Source: Clostridia bacterium
Lineage (GTDB): Bacteria > Bacillota > Clostridia > CAKSNL01 > HGM11501
Assembly (NCBI GenBank): GCA_017411325.1
Contig: JAFQQJ010000039.1
Location: forward strand, 1-64,000
Direction of reading: 5' to 3'
DNA length: 64,000 nucleotides
Made by a program: the position numbers and the translations under genes. The stretch's first letter is position 1. Each line of letters starts with the position of its first letter. Positions 8,445-18,716 of the stretch are shown here, piece by piece. The notes beneath the pieces were generated by a model that ran no database searches, was not told the DNA's origin, and saw only the letters and a list, made by a program, of their open reading frames with translations.

Positions 8445-9467
8445 ATGCCTTTCTTTTCAAAAAACATCGGCATAGATCTTGGCACAACAAATACGAGAAT
8501 ATACTTAAAGGGCCACGGAATTCTCTTGAACGAAGCTTCAGCAGTGGCGTATGATACAAGACAGAAAAAGGTTATCAGAGTCGGCAACGAGGCAAGAGAA
8601 ATGCTGGGAAGGACTCCTTCCTATATCGAGGTTATACATCCTTTAAGAGACGGAGTTATAGCTGATTACCATATGGCGGAATTTATGCTTAAGAGCTTCC
8701 TTGAAAAAACCGTTAAGCATCACGGCTTTTTCGGCACGAAAATTGCTATCGGTGTTCCTTATGAGGCAACAGAGGTGGAAAAGCGTGCTGTAGAGGATGT
8801 GGCATTGGGATGCGGAGCCAGACAGGTAACTGTTGTTGATGAACCCATTGCGACGGCAAAGGGAATGGGGCTTACAGTTGAAGGAAGAGAAGCCAATATT
8901 ATTGTGGATATCGGCGGGGGAACCTGTGAGGTATCGGTGATATCGCTTATGGGCGTTTCTGCAAGCGGATCCATAAGAATCGCCGGAGATGCTATGGATA
9001 ATGCCATAATAAACTATATCAGAAAAAATTACTCTTTGCTTATCGGACTTCCGACAGCAAGTGAAATTAAAAATACAATAGGCTCGGCTGCGGCATATGA
9101 GGGCGAAAGTGCTATGAGCTTTAAGGGAAGAGACCTTGTAACAGGCCTTCCGAAAACTATGTCAATAACACCTGATCAGATAAGAGAGGCTCTTTCAGAT
9201 CAGGTTTCGGCAATACTTGAATGCATAAGGAAGGTGCTTGAAAAAACACCTCCCGAGCTTACCGGAGACATTACATCAAGCGGTATTTATCTCACAGGCG
9301 GTGTAAGTATGCTTAAGGGACTTGATGAATTTCTGGCGGCTGAAACAGGCCTTAAGGTTACCGTTGCTGAAAATCCGGTAATATGCGCGGTGGAAGGAAT
9401 GGGCGCATTGATGAAGGATTCCGGTGAAATCAAGGGATTTAAAAATGTTGTGAAAAAGAATAAATAA
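8445..9467 (+). CDS. mreB: Rod-shape-determining protein MreB
   Basis: A 340-residue actin-like ATPase. Phosphate 1 is NIGIDLGTTNTRIYLKG near the N terminus, phosphate 2 is IIVDIGGGTCEVSVIS and the adenosine motif is GIYLTGGVSMLKG. MreB polymerises under the membrane and guides the elongation machinery. It follows maf by 3 bases and is followed by mreC, mreD and the PBP2 gene, so the organism is probably rod-shaped. Length is normal. Confidence 0.96.
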   Translation: MPFFSKNIGIDLGTTNTRIYLKGHGILLNEASAVAYDTRQKKVIRVGNEAREMLGRTPSYIEVIHPLRDGVIADYHMAEFMLKSFLEKTVKHHGFFGTKIAIGVPYEATEVEKRAVEDVALGCGARQVTVVDEPIATAKGMGLTVEGREANIIVDIGGGTCEVSVISLMGVSASGSIRIAGDAMDNAIINYIRKNYSLLIGLPTASEIKNTIGSAAAYEGESAMSFKGRDLVTGLPKTMSITPDQIREALSDQVSAILECIRKVLEKTPPELTGDITSSGIYLTGGVSMLKGLDEFLAAETGLKVTVAENPVICAVEGMGALMKDSGEIKGFKNVVKKNK

Positions 9468-9483
9468 TTAGCGGGGGATATTC

Positions 9484-10299
9484 TTGAAAAAGAAACTGTT
9501 GTGGCTTATTGTGATTGTTGCGGTTATATTTGCTTCAATGGCGGTAAGCACCATTGAAAAGGATAAAAGCAGTATCGCAGGAGATATTGCGGGAATAATA
9601 GCAAAGCCCTTTCAGAAGCTTTTCCTCGGAATAGACAACCTTATAGAATACGGGTTTGACTATTTCCGTGATATGGATGAGCTGAAAAAAGAGAATGCGG
9701 CACTTAAATCCAGGGTTATGCTTCTGGAAGGAAAGGTTACCGAAAATGATGAGATACGCTCTGAAAATGAACGCCTCCGCTCGTTGGTTGACCTTGGAGA
9801 TAAATACAAAGATTATAAAACTACGGCGGCTTCCGTTATTGCTCTTGACTCATCGGGATGGTATTCTTATTTCATCATAGACAAGGGTGAAAATGACGGG
9901 ATAAAGAAAAACTCCGTTGTATTGGATTCGGGTGGCGTTTTGGGAAAGGTTGACGAGGTTGGCTCCACCTGGGCTCGTGTTATGACGATTGCAGAACCCG
10001 GAACAGCCTGCGGAGCTGAAGTGAGCCGCACCGGGGAAACCGGTATTATCGAGGGGGATTCGCTTCTTAACGGAATGTGTAAGATGACATCTGTTTCAAA
10101 GGATGCCAACATAACCCCCGGTGATTATATAATAACCTCCGGAAGCGGAGATGTTTATCCCTCCGGTCTTACAATCGGCAGAGTGAAAGAAATCAGGGAT
10201 GAAGAGCTTTCCAGAACTGCAATAATCGAACCTTCGGGAAATATAAAATCTCCCAAGGAGGTCATTATCATCATATCGTCGTTCAGGGAAGGAAATTAA
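9484..10299 (+). CDS. mreC: Rod-shape-determining protein MreC
   Basis: A 271-residue bitopic membrane protein. One N-terminal membrane segment (about 4-24) is followed by a coiled coil (about 65-100, MDELKKENAALKSR) and the MreC beta-domains with the typical ALDSSGWYSYFIIDKG and GVLGKV segments. It links MreB to the penicillin-binding proteins outside the membrane. Translation starts at TTG, supported by GCGGGGGATA 8-12 bases upstream. No closer ATG would keep the membrane segment whole. Confidence 0.93.
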   Translation: MKKKLLWLIVIVAVIFASMAVSTIEKDKSSIAGDIAGIIAKPFQKLFLGIDNLIEYGFDYFRDMDELKKENAALKSRVMLLEGKVTENDEIRSENERLRSLVDLGDKYKDYKTTAASVIALDSSGWYSYFIIDKGENDGIKKNSVVLDSGGVLGKVDEVGSTWARVMTIAEPGTACGAEVSRTGETGIIEGDSLLNGMCKMTSVSKDANITPGDYIITSGSGDVYPSGLTIGRVKEIRDEELSRTAIIEPSGNIKSPKEVIIIISSFREGN

Positions 10300-10320
10300 C
10301 AAAGAAAGGAAGGACTGCAT

Positions 10321-10836
10321 ATGAAAAACAAGCTACACGGCATCTTACGTTTTATATTGCTTTTTACAGCATTCTTTTTTCAGGGCAGTCCTGTAATTAA
10401 AAGATTTGAAGTGGGATCGGCTCTGCCTAATATCTTATTTGTTTTGCTTTTTGTATATGCACTTTTTCTTAAAGATACCGAGGTCGTTTCCTATGCTGTG
10501 TTTTTCGGGACAATGGCGGATTTGCTGTTCGGGAAAATTTACGGAATAATAACACTTTTGCTTCTTTTGTTCGTGTGCTTATATATTTTACTTAACAGAT
10601 ACATATATACAGAGAGAATCTGGGTTGTGATGGTTTATTGCTTTATAGCCTCGTTTTTTTACGAAACGTTGCTCCTTTCCATAAACACAGCCATATGGAA
10701 AGAGGCGGTACTTTCCGTTCCGGTTGTAAAAATTCTTATAACCAGATGCTGTTATAACAGTGTTGTATGTATTCCTGTTTTCTATGTCGCAAGAAAAATA
10801 CACAGGCTTAAACAGGAGGTGCGTATAGATGGATAA
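10321..10836 (+). CDS. mreD: Rod-shape-determining protein MreD
   Basis: A 171-residue very hydrophobic protein with five to six predicted membrane segments and the family's conserved PNILFVLLFVYALF region. MreD is an integral partner of MreC in the elongasome. Identity rests on position (mreC before, PBP2 after) and hydropathy, since MreD sequence is poorly conserved. AAGGAAGG precedes the ATG. Its end overlaps the PBP2 start by 8 bases. Confidence 0.88.
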   Translation: MKNKLHGILRFILLFTAFFFQGSPVIKRFEVGSALPNILFVLLFVYALFLKDTEVVSYAVFFGTMADLLFGKIYGIITLLLLLFVCLYILLNRYIYTERIWVVMVYCFIASFFYETLLLSINTAIWKEAVLSVPVVKILITRCCYNSVVCIPVFYVARKIHRLKQEVRIDG

Positions 10837-12847
10837 CAAAAAACGTTATATGGTTTTATACGCGGTTCTTATTGTTTTTGCTGTTGTTGCCATTATAAGA
10901 CTTTCCGTTCTCCAGATTGTAAACGGAAGGGAAAACTATGAAAAAAGCTTGTCAAGAACTCAGAGAACTGTAAGTATAAGTGCACCGCGAGGTGAAATTT
11001 ATGACAGATACGGAAGGGTTATTGTCGGAAACAGAATGGGCTTTTCCGTTGAGTTTCAGCGGGTAAAGGGTATGAATGATGCGGAAATAAACAGCATTAT
11101 ATTAAAAGCACATGAGACTTTCAGACAGAACGGAGACACGGCTTCTTCTGACGAGCTTCCTATAACCGATACCTGGCCTTATGAATACACCTTCTCGGAT
11201 AAGGAAGGAACGGCACATGTCTCCTGGAAAAAGGAAATGAATATTCCTGAAGACTATACAGCCTCAGAAACAGTAGAACATTACGCGCTTCTTTTCAATG
11301 TGGACAAGAAGTATTCTGAAGAGGAGAAAAGGCTTGTTGTGGGTGTAAGGTATACAATGCTCATAAGAGGCTTTTCTACCAATATATCCTATACTCTTGC
11401 GGGTGATGTATCCAAGGATACGGTGGTTTCGATAAAGGAACATTATGACGAGTACCGCGGAGTAAACATAATGACAAAACCGGTAAGAGAATATCCCAAC
11501 GGCAATCTGGGCGCACATATTTTGGGAAGAACAGGTCTTATCAGCGAAAGCGAGTATTCCGGGCTCAAGGCGGAAGGATACGGAATGAATGACTACATTG
11601 GCAAAGAGGGCCTTGAAAAATATCTTGAAGCAGAGCTTCGCGGTGAAAACGGCCGTATGGTGGCAGAGCAGGATGAGGACGGCCATTATGTGGCACTTAC
11701 AGAGGCTGTTTCCGCAAAAAGCGGAAATTCGGTTTATCTTACCATTGACCTTGATGTTCAGAAGGCTGCCGAGAAAGCTCTTAAGGATACGGTGGCAGAT
11801 ATATATTCCCACCACGGTGAAAGGGGCTACGGTGCCGATGTGGCGGGGGGCGCCGCGGTTGCGGTTGATGTTGAAACCGGCGAAATAATATGTATGGCAT
11901 CATATCCGGATTATTCAATCAAGGATTACAATAAAAACTATTCAAGGCTTATATCAGACAAAAATAATCCTTTGTTTAACAGAGCACTTTCTGGAACGTA
12001 TTCTCCCGGCTCTACCTATAAAATGCTTGTTGGTATAGCAGCGCTGGAAGAAAGGGTTATTCTTCCGGATACTCTTATAAAGGATGAGGTTATCTATAAG
12101 CTTGGTCAAAGCCACTTCAAGTGTCTGCACGACCACGGTTTTGTAAATGTATCCACAGCCATAAAGGATTCGTGTAACTACTTTTTCTATACGGCGGGAT
12201 ATCAGCTGGGAATTGAGAAAATGGCGGAATATGCCGATAAATTCGGATTGGGAAAGAATACGGGAATTGAACTGCCGGAAGAAAAAGGTACTGTTTCATC
12301 CCCGAAGACCAAAGAGATGAGAAACGAGCCCTGGTATGAAGGATACACACTTCAGGCGGCAATCGGACAGGATGATAATAAGTTTACACCTTTGCAGATG
12401 GCTTCCTATGTATCGCAGATAGCATCCGGAGGAGTAAGATACACACCGCATCTTGTTAAGGGAATTTATTCCTATGACGGAAAGGACGCAATAAGAATCA
12501 CCGACATAACCGAACAGGAAAAACTGGTTTTATCCGAGGATAATCTTAACGCTGTAAGATACGGTATGAGGCTTGTGGCAACTTCGGGTACTGCAGAAGC
12601 CTACTTTAAGGATTATCCGGTAGAGGTTGCTGCAAAAACAGGTACCGCGGAAGTTTACGGCGGAAGTGACAACGGGCTTTTTGTAGCATATGCGCCGTAT
12701 GAAAATCCCGAAATCGCTGTAGCTGTAGTAATAGAAAGAAGCGGCGGCGGTTCGTACTGCGGTCCTGTTGCGAAAGCGATAATTGATGCATACTTAAATG
12801 CGGAAAATGCACCCGAGCTTACCCTTGGGATTGACAAATTATATTAA
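10829..12847 (+). CDS. mrdA: Penicillin-binding protein 2, elongation-specific transpeptidase
   Basis: A 672-residue class B PBP. There is one N-terminal membrane anchor (about 6-26), a PBP dimerisation domain starting at ISAPRGEIYDRYGR, and a transpeptidase domain with SxxK (SPGSTYK), SxN (DSCNYFF) and KTG (AAKTGTAE). It crosslinks new peptidoglycan in side-wall growth. Overlap with mreD suggests coupled translation. rodA, its usual glycosyltransferase partner, is not in this cluster and must be elsewhere. Confidence 0.94.
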   Translation: MDNKKRYMVLYAVLIVFAVVAIIRLSVLQIVNGRENYEKSLSRTQRTVSISAPRGEIYDRYGRVIVGNRMGFSVEFQRVKGMNDAEINSIILKAHETFRQNGDTASSDELPITDTWPYEYTFSDKEGTAHVSWKKEMNIPEDYTASETVEHYALLFNVDKKYSEEEKRLVVGVRYTMLIRGFSTNISYTLAGDVSKDTVVSIKEHYDEYRGVNIMTKPVREYPNGNLGAHILGRTGLISESEYSGLKAEGYGMNDYIGKEGLEKYLEAELRGENGRMVAEQDEDGHYVALTEAVSAKSGNSVYLTIDLDVQKAAEKALKDTVADIYSHHGERGYGADVAGGAAVAVDVETGEIICMASYPDYSIKDYNKNYSRLISDKNNPLFNRALSGTYSPGSTYKMLVGIAALEERVILPDTLIKDEVIYKLGQSHFKCLHDHGFVNVSTAIKDSCNYFFYTAGYQLGIEKMAEYADKFGLGKNTGIELPEEKGTVSSPKTKEMRNEPWYEGYTLQAAIGQDDNKFTPLQMASYVSQIASGGVRYTPHLVKGIYSYDGKDAIRITDITEQEKLVLSEDNLNAVRYGMRLVATSGTAEAYFKDYPVEVAAKTGTAEVYGGSDNGLFVAYAPYENPEIAVAVVIERSGGGSYCGPVAKAIIDAYLNAENAPELTLGIDKLY

Positions 12848-12860
12848 GGAGGGTAAAATA

Positions 12861-13640
12861 TTGGGAAAGGTAATAGTTGTGACTTCCGGTAAAGGCGGAG
12901 TCGGAAAAACTACTGTGACGGCAAACCTTGGTGTGGCTCTGGCACTAACCGGTAAGAGAGTTCTGATGATTGACACAGATACCGGTCTTCGTAATCTCGA
13001 TATTCTGCTGGGATTTGAAGACAGAGCACTTTATGATGTAATTGATGTTCTTTCGGGAAATGCTGAGAGCGATGATGCTTTTATACAGCACGAAGTCATA
13101 AAGAGTCTTTATATGCTTCCCGCATCGCAGACAAAGGAAAAAGAAGAACTGGATATGGAAAAGTTCAAAGACTTTTGTCTGGCACAGAAAAAGAGGTTCG
13201 ACTATATATTGATTGACTGCCCTGCGGGGATTGAGTATGGATTCCGCTGCGCTCTTTATCCGGCAGACGAGGCGATAATAGTGGCAGTTCCCGATAAGGC
13301 AGCCATAAGGGATGCTGACAGAGTTGCGGGGCTGATTGAAGATGGCTTTCCCAATGTTACGGAAACGCATCTTCTTATAAACAGGCTTATTCCCGAACTT
13401 GCGGACAAAGGGAAGACGGCAGGAGCAGAAGAGACTTTGTTAACGGTTTCCGTAAAGCTTATAGGAATTATCCCGGAGGATCCAAGGGTTCTTATAAACG
13501 CATATGATTCAAAGCTTTGTGTAACAGACAGGAAATCCAAGGCGGGAAAAGCAATAAAAAATATAGCTAAAAGGCTGAACGGAGAAAATGTAAAGCTTTA
13601 TAATATCGGCAAAAAACGGCTGTTTAAGAAAAAGTACTGA
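12861..13640 (+). CDS. minD: Septum-site-determining ATPase MinD
   Basis: A 259-residue ParA/MinD ATPase. The deviant Walker A is SGKGGVGKTT near the N terminus, with DTDTGLRNLD, the Walker B segment YILIDCPAGIEYGF, and a basic C-terminal tail ending KKRLFKKKY that fits the MinD membrane-targeting helix. The start is TTG, chosen because AAGGAGGG (12846-12853) lies 7 bases before it. An ATG further upstream is inside mrdA and lacks a site. No minC or minE lies beside it, although 13-20 base gaps to mrdA and mgsA suggest one transcript. Confidence 0.92.
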   Translation: MGKVIVVTSGKGGVGKTTVTANLGVALALTGKRVLMIDTDTGLRNLDILLGFEDRALYDVIDVLSGNAESDDAFIQHEVIKSLYMLPASQTKEKEELDMEKFKDFCLAQKKRFDYILIDCPAGIEYGFRCALYPADEAIIVAVPDKAAIRDADRVAGLIEDGFPNVTETHLLINRLIPELADKGKTAGAEETLLTVSVKLIGIIPEDPRVLINAYDSKLCVTDRKSKAGKAIKNIAKRLNGENVKLYNIGKKRLFKKKY

Positions 13641-13660
13641 TAAGAGAAAGGGATGGTTAA

Positions 13661-14071
13661 ATGAATATAGCACTCATTGCACACGACAAGAAAAAAGATC
13701 TTATGGTTGAATTCTGCCTTGCCTACAAGAGCGTACTGGCTAAACACACTCTTCTTGCAACAGGAATCACCGGCGGGCTTATCGAGGAAGCAACCGGTCT
13801 TAAGGTAAACAGATTTCTTCCCGGCAGAGAAGGCGGATCTGAGCAGATTGCCGCGAGAATAGCATATAATGAAATTGATATGGTGTTATCCTTCAGAGAC
13901 CCCTTCGCTCAGAGCTATGAGCCTGATATGCAGTCGCTCTTAAAGCTTTGTGATATGCACACCGTACCGCTGGCAACAAATGTGGCAACAGCGGAAGCTT
14001 TAATACATAGCCTGGCACGCGGTGATCTGGATTATCGTACTATTATGCGTGAAAACAGCGGAATAATTTAA
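13661..14071 (+). CDS. mgsA: Methylglyoxal synthase
   Basis: A 136-residue protein with the MgsA landmarks IALIAHDKKK, LLATGITGG, LPGREGGSEQIAARI (phosphate loop) and the catalytic SFRDPF Asp. It converts dihydroxyacetone phosphate to methylglyoxal and phosphate, a bypass relieving sugar-phosphate stress. MgsA next to the mre/min genes is common in clostridia. Length is slightly below the 137-150 typical of the family but complete. Confidence 0.94.
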   Translation: MNIALIAHDKKKDLMVEFCLAYKSVLAKHTLLATGITGGLIEEATGLKVNRFLPGREGGSEQIAARIAYNEIDMVLSFRDPFAQSYEPDMQSLLKLCDMHTVPLATNVATAEALIHSLARGDLDYRTIMRENSGII

Positions 14072-14093
14072 TCTGAAAGAGAAGAAAAAGTAA

Positions 14094-15902
14094 ATGACAA
14101 AATCAAGAATGGAAAGAATCAGGAATTTCTCAATTATTGCCCATATTGACCATGGTAAGTCAACTCTTGCTGACCGTCTTATCGAGGCAACAGGTGCCAT
14201 CGAAAAACGTGATATGGATGAGCAGATTCTTGATGATATGGAACTGGAAAAGGAGCGCGGAATAACCATAAAAGCCCGTGCTGTAAGGCTTTTTTATGAT
14301 TATGAAGGCGAGACCTACGAGCTTAATTTAATTGATACCCCGGGGCATGTTGACTTTAACTACGAGGTATCGAGAAGCCTTGCCGCCTGCGAAGGCGCGG
14401 TATTGGTGGTTGATGCGTCTCAGGGAATAGAGGCACAGACTCTTGCCAACACTTATCTTGCGCTTGATGCGGACCTTGAAATTATGCCCGTTATAAATAA
14501 AATTGACCTTCCCGGAGCGAGACCTGAGGAGGTTGCATCCGAAATTGAGGATGTGATAGGACTTCCGGCAATGGATGCTCCGAGAATTTCGGCAAAAAAC
14601 GGTATAAATATTGAAGCGGTACTAAAAAGCGTTGTTGAAAATATTCCTGCACCAAAGGGAGACGAAAATGCCCCCCTGCAGGCTATGATTTTCGACTCCT
14701 TCTATGACAGCTACAGAGGCGTTATAGTATATTGCAGAATAAGAGAGGGTTCTGTTTCCCCGGGACAGCGCATAAGATTTATGGCAACGGGAAAGGAATT
14801 TGATGTTGTTGAAACAGGATACTTAAAACCCGGCGAGATGAAGTCGACGCCTGCCCTGAAAGCAGGAGAAGTAGGTTATATCACGGCATCAATAAAGAGT
14901 GTTCAGGATGTTCGTGTGGGTGATACCGTAACGCTTGCCGGAAATCCCGCAAAGGAGCCTCTTCCCGGTTATAAAAATGTTAACCCCATGGTTTTCTGCG
15001 GTATCTATCCTGCAGACGGCTCCAAGTACGGAGACCTTCGTGATGCTCTTGATAAGCTTAAATTAAACGATGCATCTTTAACCTTTGAAGCAGAAACCTC
15101 CCAGGCTCTGGGATTTGGTTTCAGATGCGGATTTTTAGGGCTTCTTCATATGGAAGTTATACAGGAAAGACTGGAGCGGGAATATAATCTTGATCTTGTT
15201 ACAACTGCTCCCAGTGTAATTTACCGTATTGAGAAAAGCGATGGGGAAGTTATCCTTGTCGACAATCCTGCAAACCTTCCCAAGCCTACCGAGATTGCGG
15301 CAATGTATGAGCCGATGGTAAATGCCGATATAATGACGCCTACGGAGTATGTTGGAGCTATTATGGAGCTTTGTCAGGAAAGACGCGGAACCTATAAGAG
15401 TATGACATACATTGACGATTCGAGAACACAGGTTCATTATGAATTGCCCTTGAATGAAATTATATATGACTTTTTCGATGCACTTAAGTCGAGAACAAAG
15501 GGCTATGCCTCCTTTGACTACGAGCTTAAGGGTTATGCGGAAAGTAAGCTTGTAAAACTTGATATTTTATTAAACGGAGATTTGGTTGATGCTCTTTCGT
15601 TTATAGTTCACGAAGAGAAAGCCTATGCGAGAGCAAGAAAAATTGCCGAAAAGCTTAAAGAGGTTATACCGAGACAGCTTTTTGAAATCCCGATTCAGGC
15701 AACAATCGGCTCTAAAATTATTGCAAGAGAAACCGTAAAAGCAATGCGTAAGGATGTACTTGCAAAGTGCTACGGCGGTGACATAACAAGAAAGAAAAAG
15801 CTTCTTGAAAAGCAAAAAGAGGGTAAAAAGCGTATGCGCCAGGTGGGCAATGTTGAGGTTCCCCAGGAGGCGTTTATGGCTGTGCTTAAATTAGATGAGT
15901 AA
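14094..15902 (+). CDS. lepA: Elongation factor 4 (LepA)
   Basis: A 602-residue translational GTPase with G1 [10 protein letters not shown]2 region [11 protein letters not shown]3 DTPGHVDF, G4 [10 protein letters not shown] and the LepA-specific C-terminal domain with [20 protein letters not shown]4 acts on stalled or mistranslocated ribosomes. Length matches the family (about 600). The ribosome binding site before the ATG is purine-rich but weak. The 3' end overlaps hemW by 8 bases. Confidence 0.97.
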   Translation: MTKSRMERIRNFSIIAHIDHGKSTLADRLIEATGAIEKRDMDEQILDDMELEKERGITIKARAVRLFYDYEGETYELNLIDTPGHVDFNYEVSRSLAACEGAVLVVDASQGIEAQTLANTYLALDADLEIMPVINKIDLPGARPEEVASEIEDVIGLPAMDAPRISAKNGINIEAVLKSVVENIPAPKGDENAPLQAMIFDSFYDSYRGVIVYCRIREGSVSPGQRIRFMATGKEFDVVETGYLKPGEMKSTPALKAGEVGYITASIKSVQDVRVGDTVTLAGNPAKEPLPGYKNVNPMVFCGIYPADGSKYGDLRDALDKLKLNDASLTFEAETSQALGFGFRCGFLGLLHMEVIQERLEREYNLDLVTTAPSVIYRIEKSDGEVILVDNPANLPKPTEIAAMYEPMVNADIMTPTEYVGAIMELCQERRGTYKSMTYIDDSRTQVHYELPLNEIIYDFFDALKSRTKGYASFDYELKGYAESKLVKLDILLNGDLVDALSFIVHEEKAYARARKIAEKLKEVIPRQLFEIPIQATIGSKIIARETVKAMRKDVLAKCYGGDITRKKKLLEKQKEGKKRMRQVGNVEVPQEAFMAVLKLDE

Positions 15903-16962
15903 CGGAATATATATACATATTCCGTTTTGTCTTGCAAAGTGCGCTTATTGCGACTTCAATTCATATTCGGGAAAGATGAATCTCAGGGATGATTATATCA
16001 CCGCTCTGATAAGTGAGATGAAGTCCTTTTCCGGGATCGAGGCAGACACCGTATATATAGGCGGAGGAACGCCGACGGTTCTGGAAAATAAGCAGCTTGA
16101 AAGGCTTATAACGGCAATACACGAAACTTTCTCTCTGGCAGAGGATACGGAATTTAGCGTTGAATCAAACCCCGCTACGGCGGATTTTGAAAAATACAGC
16201 CTCTTGAAAAATCTTGGGGTAAACAGATTGAGCATAGGGGTGCAGTCCTTTCGGGATAATGAGCTTAAGGCTCTTTCGAGAGTTCATTCATCCGCTGATG
16301 CTATAGAGGCTGTGCTTCTTGCAAAAAAAGCCGGATTTAAAAACATCAGCATTGACCTTATGGAGGCAATACCCAATCAGACAAAGGATAGTCTCCTTGA
16401 AAATGTTAAAAAGGCGTTAGAGCTTCCGGTCAATCATATAAGCTGCTATTCTCTGATAATAGAAGAGGGAACGCCCTTTTATGATAATACCCCGCCTCTT
16501 CCGTCGGATGAAGAGGAAAGGGAAATGCACCATGCGGTGTGTGAAAGCCTTGAAAAAGCAGGATTTACACATTACGAAATTTCAAATTTCGGAAAAGACG
16601 GAGCATTTTCCCGCCACAATATGAAATACTGGACGGGTGAACCTTATTACGGCTTTGGTGCAGGTGCACACTCCTATTACGGAAATGTGAGATATTCGAA
16701 TATCTCCGGCATTGAGGAGTATATAAAAGCAGAGGATAAAAGGCTTGAGGCAACAGAAATTTCTGAGTCCGAAGCGGAATACGAGCGGTTTATGCTGGGC
16801 TTTCGCATACTTACGGGCTTTGAAACAAGAGGAAGCTTTCCGGATAAGCTGAAAGCACTTTCTGAAAAAGGATTAATCTCCTTTGACGGAAGAATAGCGA
16901 AGCTCACAAAAAGAGGAGAAGACCTTGCAAATTTAGTGTTTATGGAGTTTTTAAGTGAATAG
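15895..16962 (+). CDS. hemW: Radical SAM heme chaperone HemW
   Basis: A 355-residue radical SAM protein. The CxxxCxxC cluster (Cys12, Cys16, Cys19, in [11 protein letters not shown]) binds 4Fe-4S, GGGTPTVL is the SAM-binding strand, and a HemW-like C terminus is present. It belongs to the HemN-like branch that carries heme to target proteins and does not oxidise coproporphyrinogen. HemN's extra N-terminal region is missing. It overlaps lepA at its start and recX at its end, the conserved lepA-hemW order. Confidence 0.92.
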   Translation: MSNGIYIHIPFCLAKCAYCDFNSYSGKMNLRDDYITALISEMKSFSGIEADTVYIGGGTPTVLENKQLERLITAIHETFSLAEDTEFSVESNPATADFEKYSLLKNLGVNRLSIGVQSFRDNELKALSRVHSSADAIEAVLLAKKAGFKNISIDLMEAIPNQTKDSLLENVKKALELPVNHISCYSLIIEEGTPFYDNTPPLPSDEEEREMHHAVCESLEKAGFTHYEISNFGKDGAFSRHNMKYWTGEPYYGFGAGAHSYYGNVRYSNISGIEEYIKAEDKRLEATEISESEAEYERFMLGFRILTGFETRGSFPDKLKALSEKGLISFDGRIAKLTKRGEDLANLVFMEFLSE

Positions 16963-17395
16963 AGTTAAAAGAAAACTTAGTGCAAGGGAAACTGCGGCAA
17001 AGCTGTGCTCCCTTGGAAGGCATACCAAAAAGACCTTGCGGGATAAGCTTTATGCAAAAAAGTTTCCGTCTTCTGAAATTGAAGCGGCGGTTATTGCTAT
17101 GGAGGAAATCGGCTACATTGACGAAAGCGAATATGTGAGGGCTTATGTTTCAGACTCATACCGAATAAAAAAGCACGGAAGAGTCAGAATTTTATCCGAG
17201 CTTAAAATGCGCGGGATTTCTGAAGAAATGGCAGATAAAGCAGTTTCTTCCTTTGATGCGGATGAATGTGCAATAATAAAGGAAGTGCTTGAAAAAAGAT
17301 TTGAGGACATGGAAGACAAGGAAAAAATATACCGCTATTTTGTGACGCGGGGATTTTCCTTAAGCGATGTCAGGAGTTGTATGAATGAGGACTAA
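16955..17395 (+). CDS. recX: Regulatory protein RecX
   Basis: A 146-residue helical protein of three RecX repeats, with typical RHTKKTLRDKL, AVIAMEEIGYIDE and LKMRGIS segments. RecX caps and destabilises RecA filaments. The GTG start overlaps hemW by 8 bases and its stop lies inside the start of rimO, so translation is probably coupled. recA itself is not nearby. Confidence 0.87.
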   Translation: MNRVKRKLSARETAAKLCSLGRHTKKTLRDKLYAKKFPSSEIEAAVIAMEEIGYIDESEYVRAYVSDSYRIKKHGRVRILSELKMRGISEEMADKAVSSFDADECAIIKEVLEKRFEDMEDKEKIYRYFVTRGFSLSDVRSCMNED

Positions 17396-18716
17396 AAAAA
17401 TAGGATTTATTTCCCTGGGTTGCTCCAAAAACCTGGTGGACAGTGAAAATATGATAGGTATTCTTACGGAAAAGGGCTATGAAATTACGGAGAATATCGA
17501 AGAAGCGGAGGTAATCATAGTAAATACCTGCGCCTTTATCGATTCGGCTAAGGCGGAAAGCATCGAAACCATACTTGATGCCGCAAGCTATAAGGAAACG
17601 GGTGCGTGTAAAACACTTATTTGTGCAGGTTGCCTTTCCGAGCGTTATAAGGACGAAATTTTGTCAGAGCTTCCTGAACTTGATGCCATAGTCGGAGTCC
17701 GGGACTATGACAGAATAGCTGAAGCAATAGAAGAGGCGGAAAAGGGCGGAAACAAGATGTTTTTCGGAGGAAACGCAAGTGATAAAACACTTCCGAGAAT
17801 AATCACCACGCCCAAACATACGGCATATTTAAAGATTGCCGAAGGGTGTGATAATTTCTGCAGCTACTGCGCAATTCCTTTTATAAGAGGCCGCTATAAA
17901 AGCCGTCCCATGGAGGAAATTGTGGCAGAAGCGGAAACACTTGCATCTTCGGGCGTTAAGGAACTTATAGTAATTGCTCAGGATACCAGCCGTTACGGTA
18001 TGGATTTATACAAGGAAAAGAAGCTTCCGGAGCTCCTTGGTAGGCTTTGCAGAATAGATGCCGTGAAATGGGTGAGGGTACACTATTGCTATCCTGAGGA
18101 AATAAACGATGAAATTATCGAAGTCTTTAAGACGGAAGAAAAAATCGTGAAATATATGGATATTCCCATACAGCACGCCGACGATGAAATATTAAAGAAG
18201 ATGAACCGCAAAACAACGGGAGAAGAGCTTCGTACCCTTATTAATAAGCTGAGAAAAGAAATCCCCGGAATCGCCATAAGAACATCGTTAATTGCAGGCT
18301 TTCCCAGTGAAACTGAGGAGCAGTTTGAAACACTCTGTAACTTTGTAAAGGAAATGAAGTTTGAACGTCTTGGTGCCTTTGCCTACTCTGCAGAAGAGGG
18401 GACAAGGGCGGCGAAGATGGAAAATCAGATTGATGATGATATAAAGGAAGAGCGTGCCGGAATCCTTATGGATATACAAAACAAAGTGGCGGAGGAAAAC
18501 GGAAAAGCATTTATCGGTAAAACTCTTACGGTTTTAACCGAAGGCTTTGATGAGGAGTCCTGCCTCTACTTCGGAAGAAGCTATATGGATTCACTGGATG
18601 TTGATGCCTTCGTGTACTTCGGTGCGGAAGAAGAGATTAATGCGGGTGAGTTTGTCAATGTTAGAATAATGGATTATGTAGACTATGATTTGACTGGAGA
18701 GATGATTTATGATTAA
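17385..18716 (+). CDS. rimO: Ribosomal protein S12 methylthiotransferase RimO
   Basis: A 443-residue methylthiotransferase. The N-terminal UPF0004 domain has its three cysteines (13, 49, 83), the radical SAM cluster CDNFCSYC is at 155-162 and a C-terminal TRAM domain follows. The GFISLGCSKNLVDSE start is characteristic of RimO rather than MiaB. It adds a methylthio group to an Asp of S12. AGGAG lies 8 bases before the ATG, which falls inside recX. It overlaps pgsA by 8 bases. Confidence 0.94.
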   Translation: MRTKKIGFISLGCSKNLVDSENMIGILTEKGYEITENIEEAEVIIVNTCAFIDSAKAESIETILDAASYKETGACKTLICAGCLSERYKDEILSELPELDAIVGVRDYDRIAEAIEEAEKGGNKMFFGGNASDKTLPRIITTPKHTAYLKIAEGCDNFCSYCAIPFIRGRYKSRPMEEIVAEAETLASSGVKELIVIAQDTSRYGMDLYKEKKLPELLGRLCRIDAVKWVRVHYCYPEEINDEIIEVFKTEEKIVKYMDIPIQHADDEILKKMNRKTTGEELRTLINKLRKEIPGIAIRTSLIAGFPSETEEQFETLCNFVKEMKFERLGAFAYSAEEGTRAAKMENQIDDDIKEERAGILMDIQNKVAEENGKAFIGKTLTVLTEGFDEESCLYFGRSYMDSLDVDAFVYFGAEEEINAGEFVNVRIMDYVDYDLTGEMIYD

